Shown here: positions 25,372 to 33,248 of the stretch, one piece after another
Position numbering within the stretch: the stretch's first letter is position 1
How the letters are laid out: each line of letters opens with the position of its first letter
NCBI GenBank assembly: GCA_963739095.1
Contig: CAVTZF010000023.1
Coordinates: 124,001 to 188,000 of the forward strand
Reading direction: 5' to 3'
DNA from: JACVRW01 sp963739095
GTDB taxonomy: Bacteria; Actinomycetota; Thermoleophilia; Solirubrobacterales; Thermoleophilaceae
DNA length: 64,000 bases
Position numbers and translations under genes: made by a program
The notes under the pieces: generated by a model
The model's database searches: none
What the model was told of the DNA's origin: nothing
What the model saw: the letters and a program-made list of their open reading frames with translations, nothing else

Positions 25372-26667
25372 GTGGCCTCCAGGCGCCAGATTGACGTCGG
25401 TGGTGTGAAGATCGGCGGCGGGGCTCCCGTTGCCGTGCAGTCGATGACGAAGACGGAGACTGCTGACTTCGACGCCACCATGAAGCAGATTCACGCGATC
25501 GCCGACGCCGGCGGCGATCTCGTCCGCTGCGCGGTTCCGCGTGACGACGACGTGCGCGCGCTCGCGCGGATCGTCGAGGAGTCGCCCATCCCCGTGATCG
25601 CCGACATCCACTTCAACCACACGCTGGCGCTCAAGGCCATCGACGCCGGCGCGCACTGCATCCGCATCAACCCCGGCAACATCGGCGGCTTCGAGAAGAC
25701 CGGCGAGGTCGTCGAGAAGGCCCGCGCGGCGGGCGTGCCGATGCGGATCGGGGTCAACTCGGGTTCGCTGCCCAAGCACCTGCACGAGCTGGAGCGCGAC
25801 AACCCCGTCGAGGCGCTGGTGGCCGCCGCGCTCGAGCACGTCGAGCTGATGGACAGGCTCGGCTTCCACGACTTCAAGGTCTCGATCAAGTCGACCAACG
25901 TGCCCAACACGATCGCCTCGAACCGGCTGCTCTCGGAGAAGATCGACAACCCGCTCCACCTCGGCATCACCGAGGCCGGCACGAAGTGGTCGGGCTCGCT
26001 CAAGTCCGCCGTCGGAATGGGCACGCTGCTCGCCGACGGCATCGGCGACACGATCCGCATCTCGCTCTCCACCTTCCACGCGGAGGAGGAGGTCAAGGTC
26101 GCCTGGGAGATCCTCAAGGCGCTCAAGCTGCGCGAGCGCGGCCCCGTGCTGATCGCATGCCCCACCTGCGGGCGCCTGCAGTTCGACATGGACACGGTCG
26201 TGGCCGAGATCGAGGAGCGGCTGCGCGCCTACGACGACCCGATCGAGGTCGCCGTGCTCGGCTGCGCCGTCAACGGGATCGGCGAGGCCTCGCACGCGGA
26301 CTTCGGCATCACCGGCGCCAAGAACGAGGGCCTGATCTTCGCCCACGGCAAGCCGCTCAGGAAGGTCCCGCAGGCGGAGCTCGTGGACGCGCTGTTCGCC
26401 GAGATCGACAAGTCGATCGACCGCGGCGCCGTGCTCGTGGACGAGAGCAAGTCCGCCGAGGGCGCCGAGTGGCTCTCGAAGATCGAGGCCGAGAACGCCG
26501 GCGAGCTGACGCCCGAGCGGATCGCCGCGATGGAGGCTGCCGCTGCCAGCGAGGACGCCTTCGGGAACGACGGCGCTCTGCCGATGGCCGGCGCGCCCAA
26601 GGCCAAGCGGATCACGCTCGACGAGGAAGCCTCGCCGACGGCCGGCCGCCGCTTCACGCGCGCGTAG
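25372..26667 (+). CDS. ispG: 4-hydroxy-3-methylbut-2-enyl diphosphate synthase (flavodoxin type)
   Basis: Iron-sulfur enzyme of the MEP pathway (GcpE), making HMBPP from MEcPP. The GTG start gives 431 residues beginning ASRRQIDVGGVKIGGGAPVA. The TIM barrel shows PIPVIADIHFNHTLALKAI, CIRINPGNIGGFEK and RIGVNSGSLPKH. The [4Fe-4S] ligands are the two Cys of LIACPTCGRLQFD and the Cys of VLGCAVNGIGEA. About 65 C-terminal residues beyond the usual end are Ala/Glu rich. TATCCT (25358-25363) is eight bases upstream of the start. It works in the same pathway as dxr, encoded 4 kb upstream. Confidence 0.95.
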   Translation: MASRRQIDVGGVKIGGGAPVAVQSMTKTETADFDATMKQIHAIADAGGDLVRCAVPRDDDVRALARIVEESPIPVIADIHFNHTLALKAIDAGAHCIRINPGNIGGFEKTGEVVEKARAAGVPMRIGVNSGSLPKHLHELERDNPVEALVAAALEHVELMDRLGFHDFKVSIKSTNVPNTIASNRLLSEKIDNPLHLGITEAGTKWSGSLKSAVGMGTLLADGIGDTIRISLSTFHAEEEVKVAWEILKALKLRERGPVLIACPTCGRLQFDMDTVVAEIEERLRAYDDPIEVAVLGCAVNGIGEASHADFGITGAKNEGLIFAHGKPLRKVPQAELVDALFAEIDKSIDRGAVLVDESKSAEGAEWLSKIEAENAGELTPERIAAMEAAAASEDAFGNDGALPMAGAPKAKRITLDEEASPTAGRRFTRA

Positions 26668-26675
26668 AGGCACGA

Positions 26676-26724
26676 GCCACCGGCCAGATGCCGCCGGGGG
26701 GCGCGGGGGGCGTGAGCCCCCCGG
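26676..26724 (+). repeat. Dispersed GC hairpin repeat, copy B
   Basis: About 49 bases running from GCCACCGGCCAGATG through a G-rich stretch to a 7-bp perfect hairpin (26705-26711 with 26716-26722) with a GTGA tetraloop. It is the plus-strand counterpart of copy A at 25306-25350, so the two copies flank ispG as an inverted pair. Copy C is at 44171-44212. Confidence 0.75.
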
Positions 26725-26748
26725 ATCGGATCCTTAGACTCGCGCGTC

Positions 26749-28446
26749 GTGACCCGTCTCTCGCGCTACTTCCTCCCGACCGTCAAGGAGGCGCCCGCGG
26801 ACGCCGAGGCGCTCTCCCACCGCCTGCTGGTGCGGGCGGGCCTCGCGCGCCAGCTCGGCGCCGGAATGTGGACATGGTTGCCGGCGGGCTGGCGCGCCCA
26901 CCGCAAGGCGGAGCAGGTCATCCGCGAGGAGCTCGACGAGATCGGGGCAGGGGAGATGCTGATGCCCGTGCTCCAGCCGGCCGAGCTCTGGAAGCGCACC
27001 GGGCGGTACGACATAGACGAGCTCTTCAAGCTTAAGGACCGGCGCGGCGCCGAGCTACTGCTCGCGATGACGCACGAGGAGAACATCACCTTCCACATCT
27101 CGCGCGAGGTGCGCTCCTACCGTGATCTGCCGAAGCTGCTCTACCACTTCCAGACGAAGGAGCGCGACGAGCCGCGGCCGCGCGCGGGCGTGCTGCGCAC
27201 GCGCGAATTCATCATGAAGGACGCGTACTCGTTCGACCGTGACGCCGCCGGGCTCGACGAGTCGTACGGGCAGTTCATCCACGCGTACGACCGGATCTTC
27301 GACCGGCTGGGGCTGGAGTGGTATCGGGTCGAGGCGGACGTGGGGATGATGGGCGGCACGGGCGCCCACGAGTACATGGCGCCCAGCCCGGCCGGGGAGA
27401 ACGACGTCGCTCTCTCGGACGCCGGCTACGCCGCCAATGTGGAGATCGCGAGCGCCACCGCGCAGCCGGTCGAGGGGCTGCCGGAGCCGGCGGACTCTCC
27501 TCAACGGGTCGAGACGCCGGGCGCCACCACGGTCCAGGAGGTGGCCGACCAGCTCGGTGTGCCCACCGGGGCGATCATCAAGGCGCTGCCTGTGATCGCG
27601 GCGGAGCGCGGGCCGCTGCTCGTGCTCGTGCGCGGCGACCACCGCCTCAACGACTTCAAGCTCCGCAACACGCTCGGCTCGGGGTTCAATCCCGCCGCGG
27701 AGGCGGAGGTGCGCGAGCTGTTCGGCACGGAGCCCGGCTTCATCGGGCCGATCGGGGGGCGCGTGCCGGTCCTCGCTGACGAGGCGCTCCAGGGCCTGCG
27801 CGGGCTGGTGACCGGCGGCAACGAGCCCGACATTCATCTCACCGGGGTCGAGCCGGGTCGCGACTTCACTCCCGAGTGGGTCGACGTGCGCCGGGTCGAG
27901 GCGGGAGACACTGATCCGAGCGGGGCGGTGATCCGCATCGAACCCGCGATCGAGGTGGGCAACATCTTCAAGCTCGGAACGCGCTACTCGGAGCCGCTCG
28001 GGGCCCGCTACCTGGACGAGCATGGCAACGAACAGCTGATCTGGATGGGGTCCTACGGCATCGGCCCGGCCCGCATCGTGGCCGCCGCGATCGAGCAGTT
28101 CGCGGACGACGCCGGGATCTCCTGGCCGCGCAGCGTGGCGCCCTTCGACGTGGAGCTGGTGACCCTCGGCAAGGAGGGTGAGCCGGCGCGCGCGGTGGCG
28201 GACGTGCTCTACGACGAGCTGCGCGAGCTCGGCCTCGACGTCCTGTACGACGACCGCGGCCTGAGCGCCGGCGAGAAGTTCGCCGACGCCGAGCTGCTCG
28301 GCCTCCCGCTGCGCCTCACCATCGGTCGCAAGAGCATCGAGGCAGGGGAGATCGACGTTCAGGTCCGGCGCGGGCAGGAAAAGCGCTCTGTCCCGCTCGA
28401 GGGCGGCGCTGAAGCGGCGGTCGACCTGTGGCGCACCCTCCCCTAA
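26749..28446 (+). CDS. proS: Prolyl-tRNA synthetase, bacterial type with editing insert
   Basis: Charges tRNA-Pro. It has 565 residues, class II fold, with GMWTWLPAGWRAHRKAEQVI, motif 2 RTREFIMKDAYSFD, and an INS editing domain between motifs 2 and 3 at roughly residues 230-390 (TVQEVADQLGVPTGAIIKAL, LVRGDHRLNDFKLRN). Motif 3 is in WMGSYGIGPARIVAAAIEQ, and the anticodon-binding domain forms the C-terminus. TAGACT (26735-26740) lies eight bases before the GTG with no ribosome site. The proS after ispG order is conserved in many bacteria. A free-standing YbaK editing protein is also encoded in the window (54257-54718). Confidence 0.96.
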   Translation: MTRLSRYFLPTVKEAPADAEALSHRLLVRAGLARQLGAGMWTWLPAGWRAHRKAEQVIREELDEIGAGEMLMPVLQPAELWKRTGRYDIDELFKLKDRRGAELLLAMTHEENITFHISREVRSYRDLPKLLYHFQTKERDEPRPRAGVLRTREFIMKDAYSFDRDAAGLDESYGQFIHAYDRIFDRLGLEWYRVEADVGMMGGTGAHEYMAPSPAGENDVALSDAGYAANVEIASATAQPVEGLPEPADSPQRVETPGATTVQEVADQLGVPTGAIIKALPVIAAERGPLLVLVRGDHRLNDFKLRNTLGSGFNPAAEAEVRELFGTEPGFIGPIGGRVPVLADEALQGLRGLVTGGNEPDIHLTGVEPGRDFTPEWVDVRRVEAGDTDPSGAVIRIEPAIEVGNIFKLGTRYSEPLGARYLDEHGNEQLIWMGSYGIGPARIVAAAIEQFADDAGISWPRSVAPFDVELVTLGKEGEPARAVADVLYDELRELGLDVLYDDRGLSAGEKFADAELLGLPLRLTIGRKSIEAGEIDVQVRRGQEKRSVPLEGGAEAAVDLWRTLP

Positions 28447-29054
28447 CCTTCCGCCGTCTTGTTGGTCTCGACCGCTCCGGGGGCCCGCCCCCGGAGACCC
28501 AGCGTGGCGAGGCGCTCCATCCGTGGACGATCCCGAACGCGATCGGGTTCGCCCGCATCGCGCTCATCCCGGTCTTCCTCGTGGTGGCGCTGCAGTCGGA
28601 CGATGGCCGCGACACCACCGCCTTCGTGCTGTTCGCGGTGATCGCCTGGACCGACTACCTCGACGGGATGGCGGCTCGCATCACCGGCCAGTACAGCCGG
28701 CTCGGCGCGCTCCTCGACCCGCTGACCGACCGGCTGCTGGTGATCGCGGGGGCGATCGTCGCTTGGGACTTCAACCTGCTGCCGCGCTGGGCGCTGCTCG
28801 TGCTCGCCGCGCGGGAGGTGTTCATGCTCGGGCTCACCCAGGTTGCACTGCGCCGCGGGCTCGACCTGAAGGTGAACATGATCGGCCGCTGGGCCGTCTG
28901 GCCGACGATGAGCGCCCTGGCGCTGGCGCTCATCTGGGACAGCTGGGTGCCCGAGCTGCTGCTCTACATCGGCCTCGCCATGACGCTTGCGGCGACCGCT
29001 GTCTACCTGCAAGATGGAATGCGCGCGATTCGCCAAGGCTCAACCTCAACTTGA
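28428..29054 (+). CDS. pgsA: CDP-alcohol phosphatidyltransferase, PgsA type
   Basis: Transfers a phosphatidyl group from CDP-diacylglycerol to glycerol 3-phosphate or a related alcohol in the membrane. The 208-residue protein has the complete signature D-x2-D-G-x2-A-R-x8-G-x3-D-x3-D, seen as DYLDGMAARITGQYSRLG then ALLDPLTD. About five hydrophobic segments follow the soluble N-terminus. Alcohol specificity is not certain. The only standard in-frame start is GTG 28428, inside proS by 19 bases. The first 30 codons then include a 9-bp perfect hairpin (28475-28483 with 28488-28496) whose core resembles the dispersed repeat family, which might affect its expression. Confidence 0.88.
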   Translation: MAHPPLTFRRLVGLDRSGGPPPETQRGEALHPWTIPNAIGFARIALIPVFLVVALQSDDGRDTTAFVLFAVIAWTDYLDGMAARITGQYSRLGALLDPLTDRLLVIAGAIVAWDFNLLPRWALLVLAAREVFMLGLTQVALRRGLDLKVNMIGRWAVWPTMSALALALIWDSWVPELLLYIGLAMTLAATAVYLQDGMRAIRQGSTST

Positions 29055-29104
29055 GGAAATGCTATGGTCGAAGCGGCGCTCAAAAAGCTTTCGAAAGGAC
29101 CCAA

Positions 29105-29368
29105 TTGGACACGTTTCCCGATCTCGGGGCTCTCTCGGACGGTGAGCTCAAAGACCTGATCCAGGAGCTCACGGAGGAGGAGCAGGAGGTCTCCTACCGC
29201 CGGCGCATCCTCCACGGCAAGATCGACATCCTGCGTGCCGAGCTCGTCAACCGCCTGCGCCGGAAGCACGAGGAGGGCGAGTCCGTCATCTCCGGCGCCG
29301 ACGTGCAGCAGCTCACGGACATCCTGTCGGGCAAGGGCGTCGCGGCCGAAGACGCGGACCCGGAGTAA
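29105..29368 (+). CDS. Small helical protein resembling anti-sigma factor RsiG (c-di-GMP-binding motif)
   Basis: An 87-residue protein starting at TTG 29105, with GAAAGGA (29093-29099) at good spacing. It is almost entirely helical: ELKDLIQELTEEEQEVSYRR, a short turn, then further helix ending in a flexible acidic tail. Residues Glu26, Ser30, Arg33, His37 and Asp41 match the spacing of the c-di-GMP signature E-x3-S-x2-R-x3-Q-x3-D described for RsiG of Streptomyces, with His in place of Gln. Streptomyces RsiG carries two such motifs and inhibits sigma WhiG; single-motif, dimeric versions are described from Rubrobacter. The family assignment is inferred from one motif and the size. The FHA gene follows 10 bases downstream. 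Confidence 0.6.
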   Translation: MDTFPDLGALSDGELKDLIQELTEEEQEVSYRRRILHGKIDILRAELVNRLRRKHEEGESVISGADVQQLTDILSGKGVAAEDADPE

Positions 29369-29378
29369 GGACCGCGCC

Positions 29379-29846
29379 GTGCACTGCCCCGAGTGCGGCT
29401 TCGTCAACGCCGAGGGCGCGAACTACTGCCAGCGTTGCGGTGCGTTCCTCGGCGAGGCCGGCGAATCGGGCTCCGGCGACACGACGGAGGTCTACCAACT
29501 CGATGAAAGCGGGGAGCTGCGTGCCGTGGACCTCGACGAAGTGACCCACGAGGGCGCCACGCTGGTGATCAGAGCCGGCGGCGGGCGCGCGGGGGAGGCC
29601 TTCAACATCACCGGCGAGCGGATGACGATCGGGCGCAGCCCCGAGGCGGAGGTCTTCCTCGACGACGTGACCGTCTCACGCAACCACGCGCTGCTCGTGC
29701 GCCGGCGCGACGGCCTCTACATCGACGATCTGGGCTCGCTCAACGGCACCTACGTGAACCGGCACCGGATCGAGTCGCACCGGCTCCAGAACGGCGACGA
29801 GCTGCAGGTCGGCAAGTACAAGCTCACCTACCTCGACGAGCGTTGA
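29379..29846 (+). CDS. FHA domain protein with N-terminal zinc ribbon
   Basis: A 155-residue protein starting at GTG 29379 after AAGGA. Residues 1-25 form a zinc ribbon with two CxxC pairs (HCPECGF and YCQRCGA). An acidic linker follows, then a forkhead-associated domain from about residue 65 with the phosphothreonine-binding signature ITIGRSPEAEVFLDD-like MTIGRSPEAEVFLDD, TVSRNHALLVRR and DLGSLNGTYVN. The FHA-then-MerR gene order matches garA/odhI followed by ftsR in mycobacteria and corynebacteria, where the FHA protein is a kinase-controlled switch of 2-oxoglutarate metabolism. GarA itself lacks a zinc ribbon, so this is a related but distinct form. Confidence 0.88.
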   Translation: MHCPECGFVNAEGANYCQRCGAFLGEAGESGSGDTTEVYQLDESGELRAVDLDEVTHEGATLVIRAGGGRAGEAFNITGERMTIGRSPEAEVFLDDVTVSRNHALLVRRRDGLYIDDLGSLNGTYVNRHRIESHRLQNGDELQVGKYKLTYLDER

Positions 29847-30574
29847 GCACCGAGGTCACAGGGGAGGCGCCCGCGCGCAAGGAGAAGGCGCTGACGATCG
29901 GCGCCGTCTGCAAGCAGCTCGAGCGCGAGTTCCCGGAAATCTCGATATCGAAGATCCGCTACCTCGAGGACCAGAAGCTGCTCGCGCCGCGGCGCACGCC
30001 GGGGGGCTACCGGCTCTATGCGGCGGCCGACGTGGACCGGCTGCGCACGATCCTGCGACTGCAGCGCGACGAGTTCCTGCCGCTGCGGGTGATCCGCCAG
30101 GAGCTCGCCGCCGGACGGGCCGACAGCGACGTGACCGAGGCCAGCGGCCCGGATCCACGCGCGTTGCGGCGCTCGACCTTCGCGCTGCGCGGCCCCGGCT
30201 CCCTCTACCGGCTGGAGGAGGTGCTCGAGGACACCGGCGCTGACCGGGCGCTCGTCAAGGAGCTCGAGGACTTCGGCGTGATCAAGGGCGAGCGCCACGA
30301 GGGCGAGACGCTCTACGACGACACCGAGCGCGAGATCGTGCGGGCGGTGACCGAGCTGAAGCGCTTCGGCGTCGGCGGCCGCAACCTGCGCGTGTTCCGC
30401 ACCTCTGCGGACCGCGAGGCGGCCCTGCTGGAGCAGATCCTCGCGCCCGCGCTGCGCTCCCGGAACCCGGAGCGGCGCAAGGAGGCGGTCGAGGCGCTCG
30501 AGAACCTGGCGGCGATCGCCTCGCATCTCAAGCACCTGCTGCTCGTGCGCGACCTGCGCAAACTCGCCCGCTGA
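29843..30574 (+). CDS. MerR family transcriptional regulator, FtsR-like
   Basis: A 243-residue regulator starting at a TTG that overlaps the FHA stop. The MerR-type winged helix-turn-helix is in the first 75 residues (TIGAVCKQLEREFPEISISK, IRYLEDQKLLAPRRTPGGYR, LYAAADVDRL). A second helical region around residues 120-190 (YRLEEVLEDTGADRALVKEL) looks like another MerR-like effector or DNA-binding module. Size, N-terminal sequence and location after an FHA gene match FtsR, the activator of ftsZ described in Corynebacterium, and mycobacterial Rv1828. Its role here is inferred from that synteny. Confidence 0.85.
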   Translation: MSTEVTGEAPARKEKALTIGAVCKQLEREFPEISISKIRYLEDQKLLAPRRTPGGYRLYAAADVDRLRTILRLQRDEFLPLRVIRQELAAGRADSDVTEASGPDPRALRRSTFALRGPGSLYRLEEVLEDTGADRALVKELEDFGVIKGERHEGETLYDDTEREIVRAVTELKRFGVGGRNLRVFRTSADREAALLEQILAPALRSRNPERRKEAVEALENLAAIASHLKHLLLVRDLRKLAR

Positions 30575-30581
30575 GCGCGTC

Positions 30582-31103
30582 GTGCGCCTGGAGGAGCACA
30601 TCCAGGACATCCCCGACTTCCCAAAGCCGGGGATCGTCTTCAAGGACATCACGCCGCTGTTCCTCGACCACGAGGCGCTCACGTTCACGATCGGCGAGCT
30701 CGCGGACTACGCGCGCTCGCGCTCGGTCGACTACGTGGTCTCGGCCGAGGCGCGCGGCTTCGTACTGGGCGCCGCGGTGGCGGCGGCGGCCGGCGCGGGC
30801 TTCATCCTCGCGCGCAAGCCCGGCAAGCTGCCACGCGAGATCTCGTCGGTCGAATACGAGCTCGAGTACGGGATGGACGCGCTCGAGGTGCACGCGGACG
30901 CGATCCGGGGCGGGGCGCGCGTCCTCGTCCACGACGACCTGCTGGCGACCGGCGGCACGGCGGGCGCGCTGTGCGCCCTGGTGGAGCAGGCGGGCGGCGT
31001 CGTGGCAGGATGCGCCTTTGTGATCGAGCTGGCCTTCCTCAACGGGCGCGAGCGGCTCGCCGGCTACGACGTCAGGTCCCTCGTCGTCTACGACTCCGAG
31101 TGA
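30582..31103 (+). CDS. apt: Adenine phosphoribosyltransferase
   Basis: Salvages adenine with PRPP to form AMP. The 173-residue protein starts at GTG 30582 and begins RLEEHIQDIPDFPKPGIVFK, typical of Apt. FVLGAAVAAAAGAGFILARK, GKLPREISSVEYELEYG and the PRPP signature VLVHDDLLATGGTA (acidic pair followed by the TGGT loop) are all present. It follows the MerR gene by seven bases and overlaps the next gene by four, so it is probably co-transcribed with its neighbours. Confidence 0.95.
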   Translation: MRLEEHIQDIPDFPKPGIVFKDITPLFLDHEALTFTIGELADYARSRSVDYVVSAEARGFVLGAAVAAAAGAGFILARKPGKLPREISSVEYELEYGMDALEVHADAIRGGARVLVHDDLLATGGTAGALCALVEQAGGVVAGCAFVIELAFLNGRERLAGYDVRSLVVYDSE

Positions 31104-31544
31104 TCGTGCGGCGTGAGACGGTCGTCTCGGCGGCGCCCGAGGAGGTCTGGCGCGTGGTCAGCGACCCAAACAGGCTGCCGGCGTGGTGGCCGAGCGTGTC
31201 GCGCGTCGAGGAGGCCTCTCCGGAAGCCTGGACCAAGGTCCTGATGTCGCCGGGCGGGAAGGCGGTGCGGGCCGACTACACCCGGGTGGAGGCCGAGGAG
31301 CCCGTTCGCATCGCATGGCGGCACGAGGTCGAGGAGTCGCCGTTCGAGCGGATCCTGTCGGCGTCGACGACGGAGATCACGCCTGGAGCCGCGCGACGGC
31401 GGCACTCTCGTGCGGATCTCGCTCGACCACCGGCCGCGCGGCTGGGCCCGCTTCAGCCCGTTCCAGATGCGCGCGGCCGCGACGCGCCAGGTGTCTGGCG
31501 CGCTCGAGGGCCTGGCGCGCATCCTCGGTGAGGAGAGCGGCTGA
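31100..31544 (+). pseudogene. SRPBCC (START-like) domain protein, frameshifted
   Basis: Begins at GTG 31100, overlapping the apt stop, with IVRRETVVSAAPEEVWRVVS and DPNRLPAWWPSVSRVEEASP, the standard N-terminal half of a polyketide-cyclase/START-like protein. After about residue 94 the frame runs into an Arg/Ala-rich shadow and stops at 31531. Reading one base later from 31383 gives the expected C-terminal half (LEPRDGGTLVRISLDHRPRG, then FQMRAAATRQVSGALEGLAR), ending at 31542-31544 and sharing a base with the next ATG. Removing one C at 31382-31383 restores a continuous frame of about 147 residues. It is either a recent mutation or a sequence error; the intact flanking overlaps favour the latter. 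Confidence 0.75.
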
Positions 31545-33154
31545 TGCGCTGGTGGGGCTGGGGCGAGGACGGCCACGACGTCGACCTGCCGGAGGCGGTG
31601 ACCTTCCTGCTCGAGTCGCAGCTCGGCGTCCCGGCGGGCGGGCGCCGCACGCCGGTGACGCTCGAGGAGGTGCGCCTGCCCGAGCCGCGCCTGCCGGTCC
31701 GGCTGCGCGACCAGCTCAGCGGCTTGCTGGGCGCCGACAACGTGCGCGACGACCGCGAGGCGCGCGTCAGCCACGCGCTCGGGCGCTCCTACCCCGATCT
31801 CATCCGGCTGCGCTCCGGTGACGGCTCGAGCGCGCCCGACCTCGTCGTGCGGCCGGGCTCGCCCGAGCAGGTGGCGGCGGTTCTGGCCGCCTGCGCCGGC
31901 GAGCGCGCGGCGGTCGTCCCCTTCGGCGGCGGCACGAGCGTGGTCGGCGGTGTCGAGCCGCTGGCGGAGGGCTTCGCCGGGGCCATCTCGCTCGACCTGG
32001 GCCGCCTGAACGAGCTCGGCGAGATCGACAGGACGTCGCTGACGGCGCGGCTCGGCGCCGGGATGTTCGGGCCAGAGGTCGAGCGACGGCTGGGGGAGGA
32101 GGGCCTCACGCTCGGGCACTTCCCGCAGTCGTTCGAGTACTCGACGGTCGGCGGCTGGGTCGCGACGCGCTCGGCGGGCCAGGCCTCGACGGGTTACGGA
32201 CGCATCGACGAGCTCGTCGAGGGACTGCGGTTCGTCGCCCCGGCGGGCGAGATGAACCTGCGCGAGCGGCCGGCCAGCGCGGCGGGGCCGGAGCTCCGAC
32301 AGCTGCTCGTCGGCTCCGAGGGGGTCCTGGGCGTGGTCTGCGAGGCGACGCTGCGCGTCCGCCCGGCGCCCCACCAGCGCCGCTACGAGGGCTGGTCCTT
32401 CCGGAGCTTCGCCGAGGGCTGCGAGGCGCTGCGGGTGCTCGCTCAGCAGGACGCTACGCCCGACATGGCGCGGCTCTCGGACGAGGCCGAGACGGGCCTC
32501 AGCTTCGCGGTCGCTCCACCGGGTGGCCGCGGCGAGCGCGTCGTCAAGCGCTACCTGCGCATGGCCGGCCACGAGCGCGGCTGCATCGCGATCGTCGGAT
32601 TCGAGGGCTCCGAGGAGGACGTCGAGCGGCGCAGGCTCCGCGCGGCGGCCCTGCTGCGCGGCGGCGGTGGGCTGTCACTCGGGCGCCGGCCCGGCGAGGC
32701 CTGGCAGCAGGGCCGCTTCGCCGGCCCTTACCTGCGCGACGAGCTGCTCACCCGCGGCGTGCTCGTCGACACCCTCGAGACGGCCACCTCCTGGAGCAAC
32801 CTGCCGGCGCTGTACGAGGTGGTCGGCGCCGCGCTGAGGCGCGCACTCGGGTCGGCGTCCATGGTCATGTGCCACGTGTCGCATCTCTACCGCTCGGGTG
32901 CCTCGCTCTATTTCACGTTCTTCGCGGGTCAGGCCGAGGACGCGCTCGGCCAGTGGCGGACGGCCAAGGAGGCCGCCTCGCAGGCGATCATCGAGGGCGG
33001 CGGGACGATCACGCACCACCACGGCGTGGGACGCGATCACCTGCCCTGGATGCGTGCCGAGGTCGGCGAGCTCGGCCTGGAGCTGCTGCGTGCCGCCAAG
33101 GAGCGGCTCGATCCAGCCGGGGTGATGAATCCCGGCAAGCTCCTTCCTGACTGA
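31544..33154 (+). CDS. FAD-linked oxidase, alkylglycerone-phosphate-synthase-like
   Basis: A 536-residue flavoprotein of the vanillyl-alcohol-oxidase fold. The FAD-binding part shows VVRPGSPEQVAAVLAACAGE, VVPFGGGTSVVGGVE and GLTLGHFPQSFEYSTVGGWV, and the C-terminal part ITHHHGVGRDHLPWM and LDPAGVMNPGKLLP. These are the marks of alkyldihydroxyacetone-phosphate synthase and its bacterial relatives (AgpS of mycobacteria), which make ether lipid precursors. Bacterial members may have other hydroxyacid or alcohol substrates, so the reaction is not settled. The ATG shares a base with the preceding stop. Ether-type membrane lipids would be consistent with a Thermoleophilia host, but that is inference. 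Confidence 0.88.
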   Translation: MRWWGWGEDGHDVDLPEAVTFLLESQLGVPAGGRRTPVTLEEVRLPEPRLPVRLRDQLSGLLGADNVRDDREARVSHALGRSYPDLIRLRSGDGSSAPDLVVRPGSPEQVAAVLAACAGERAAVVPFGGGTSVVGGVEPLAEGFAGAISLDLGRLNELGEIDRTSLTARLGAGMFGPEVERRLGEEGLTLGHFPQSFEYSTVGGWVATRSAGQASTGYGRIDELVEGLRFVAPAGEMNLRERPASAAGPELRQLLVGSEGVLGVVCEATLRVRPAPHQRRYEGWSFRSFAEGCEALRVLAQQDATPDMARLSDEAETGLSFAVAPPGGRGERVVKRYLRMAGHERGCIAIVGFEGSEEDVERRRLRAAALLRGGGGLSLGRRPGEAWQQGRFAGPYLRDELLTRGVLVDTLETATSWSNLPALYEVVGAALRRALGSASMVMCHVSHLYRSGASLYFTFFAGQAEDALGQWRTAKEAASQAIIEGGGTITHHHGVGRDHLPWMRAEVGELGLELLRAAKERLDPAGVMNPGKLLPD

Positions 33155-33168
33155 GTTTCACTGATTTC

Positions 33169-33198
33169 TTGACAATTGAAGAACAGGCCGTTTATGTT
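33169..33198 (+). promoter_or_regulatory. Sigma-70-type promoter of secreted module 1
   Basis: TTGACA (33169-33174) and TATGTT (33193-33198) with an 18-base spacer containing GAACAGGCCGTT. The same layout, including the TTGACAA start, a GAACA box in the spacer and GTTTATGTT at the -10, is found at 47183-47211 before module 2. A leader of about 45 bases with GGAGGAGGGG before the ATG follows. Confidence 0.8.
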
Positions 33199-33248
33199 GT
33201 TCGTGACAAGGCGACTGGGGGTCGCCGCCAGCCCACGGAGGAGGGGCA

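Noticed and set aside
28475..28496. Hairpin at the start of pgsA as the proS terminator
   Set aside because: It falls inside the only available pgsA reading frame, which starts within proS, and has no U-run. It is kept as a note on pgsA.
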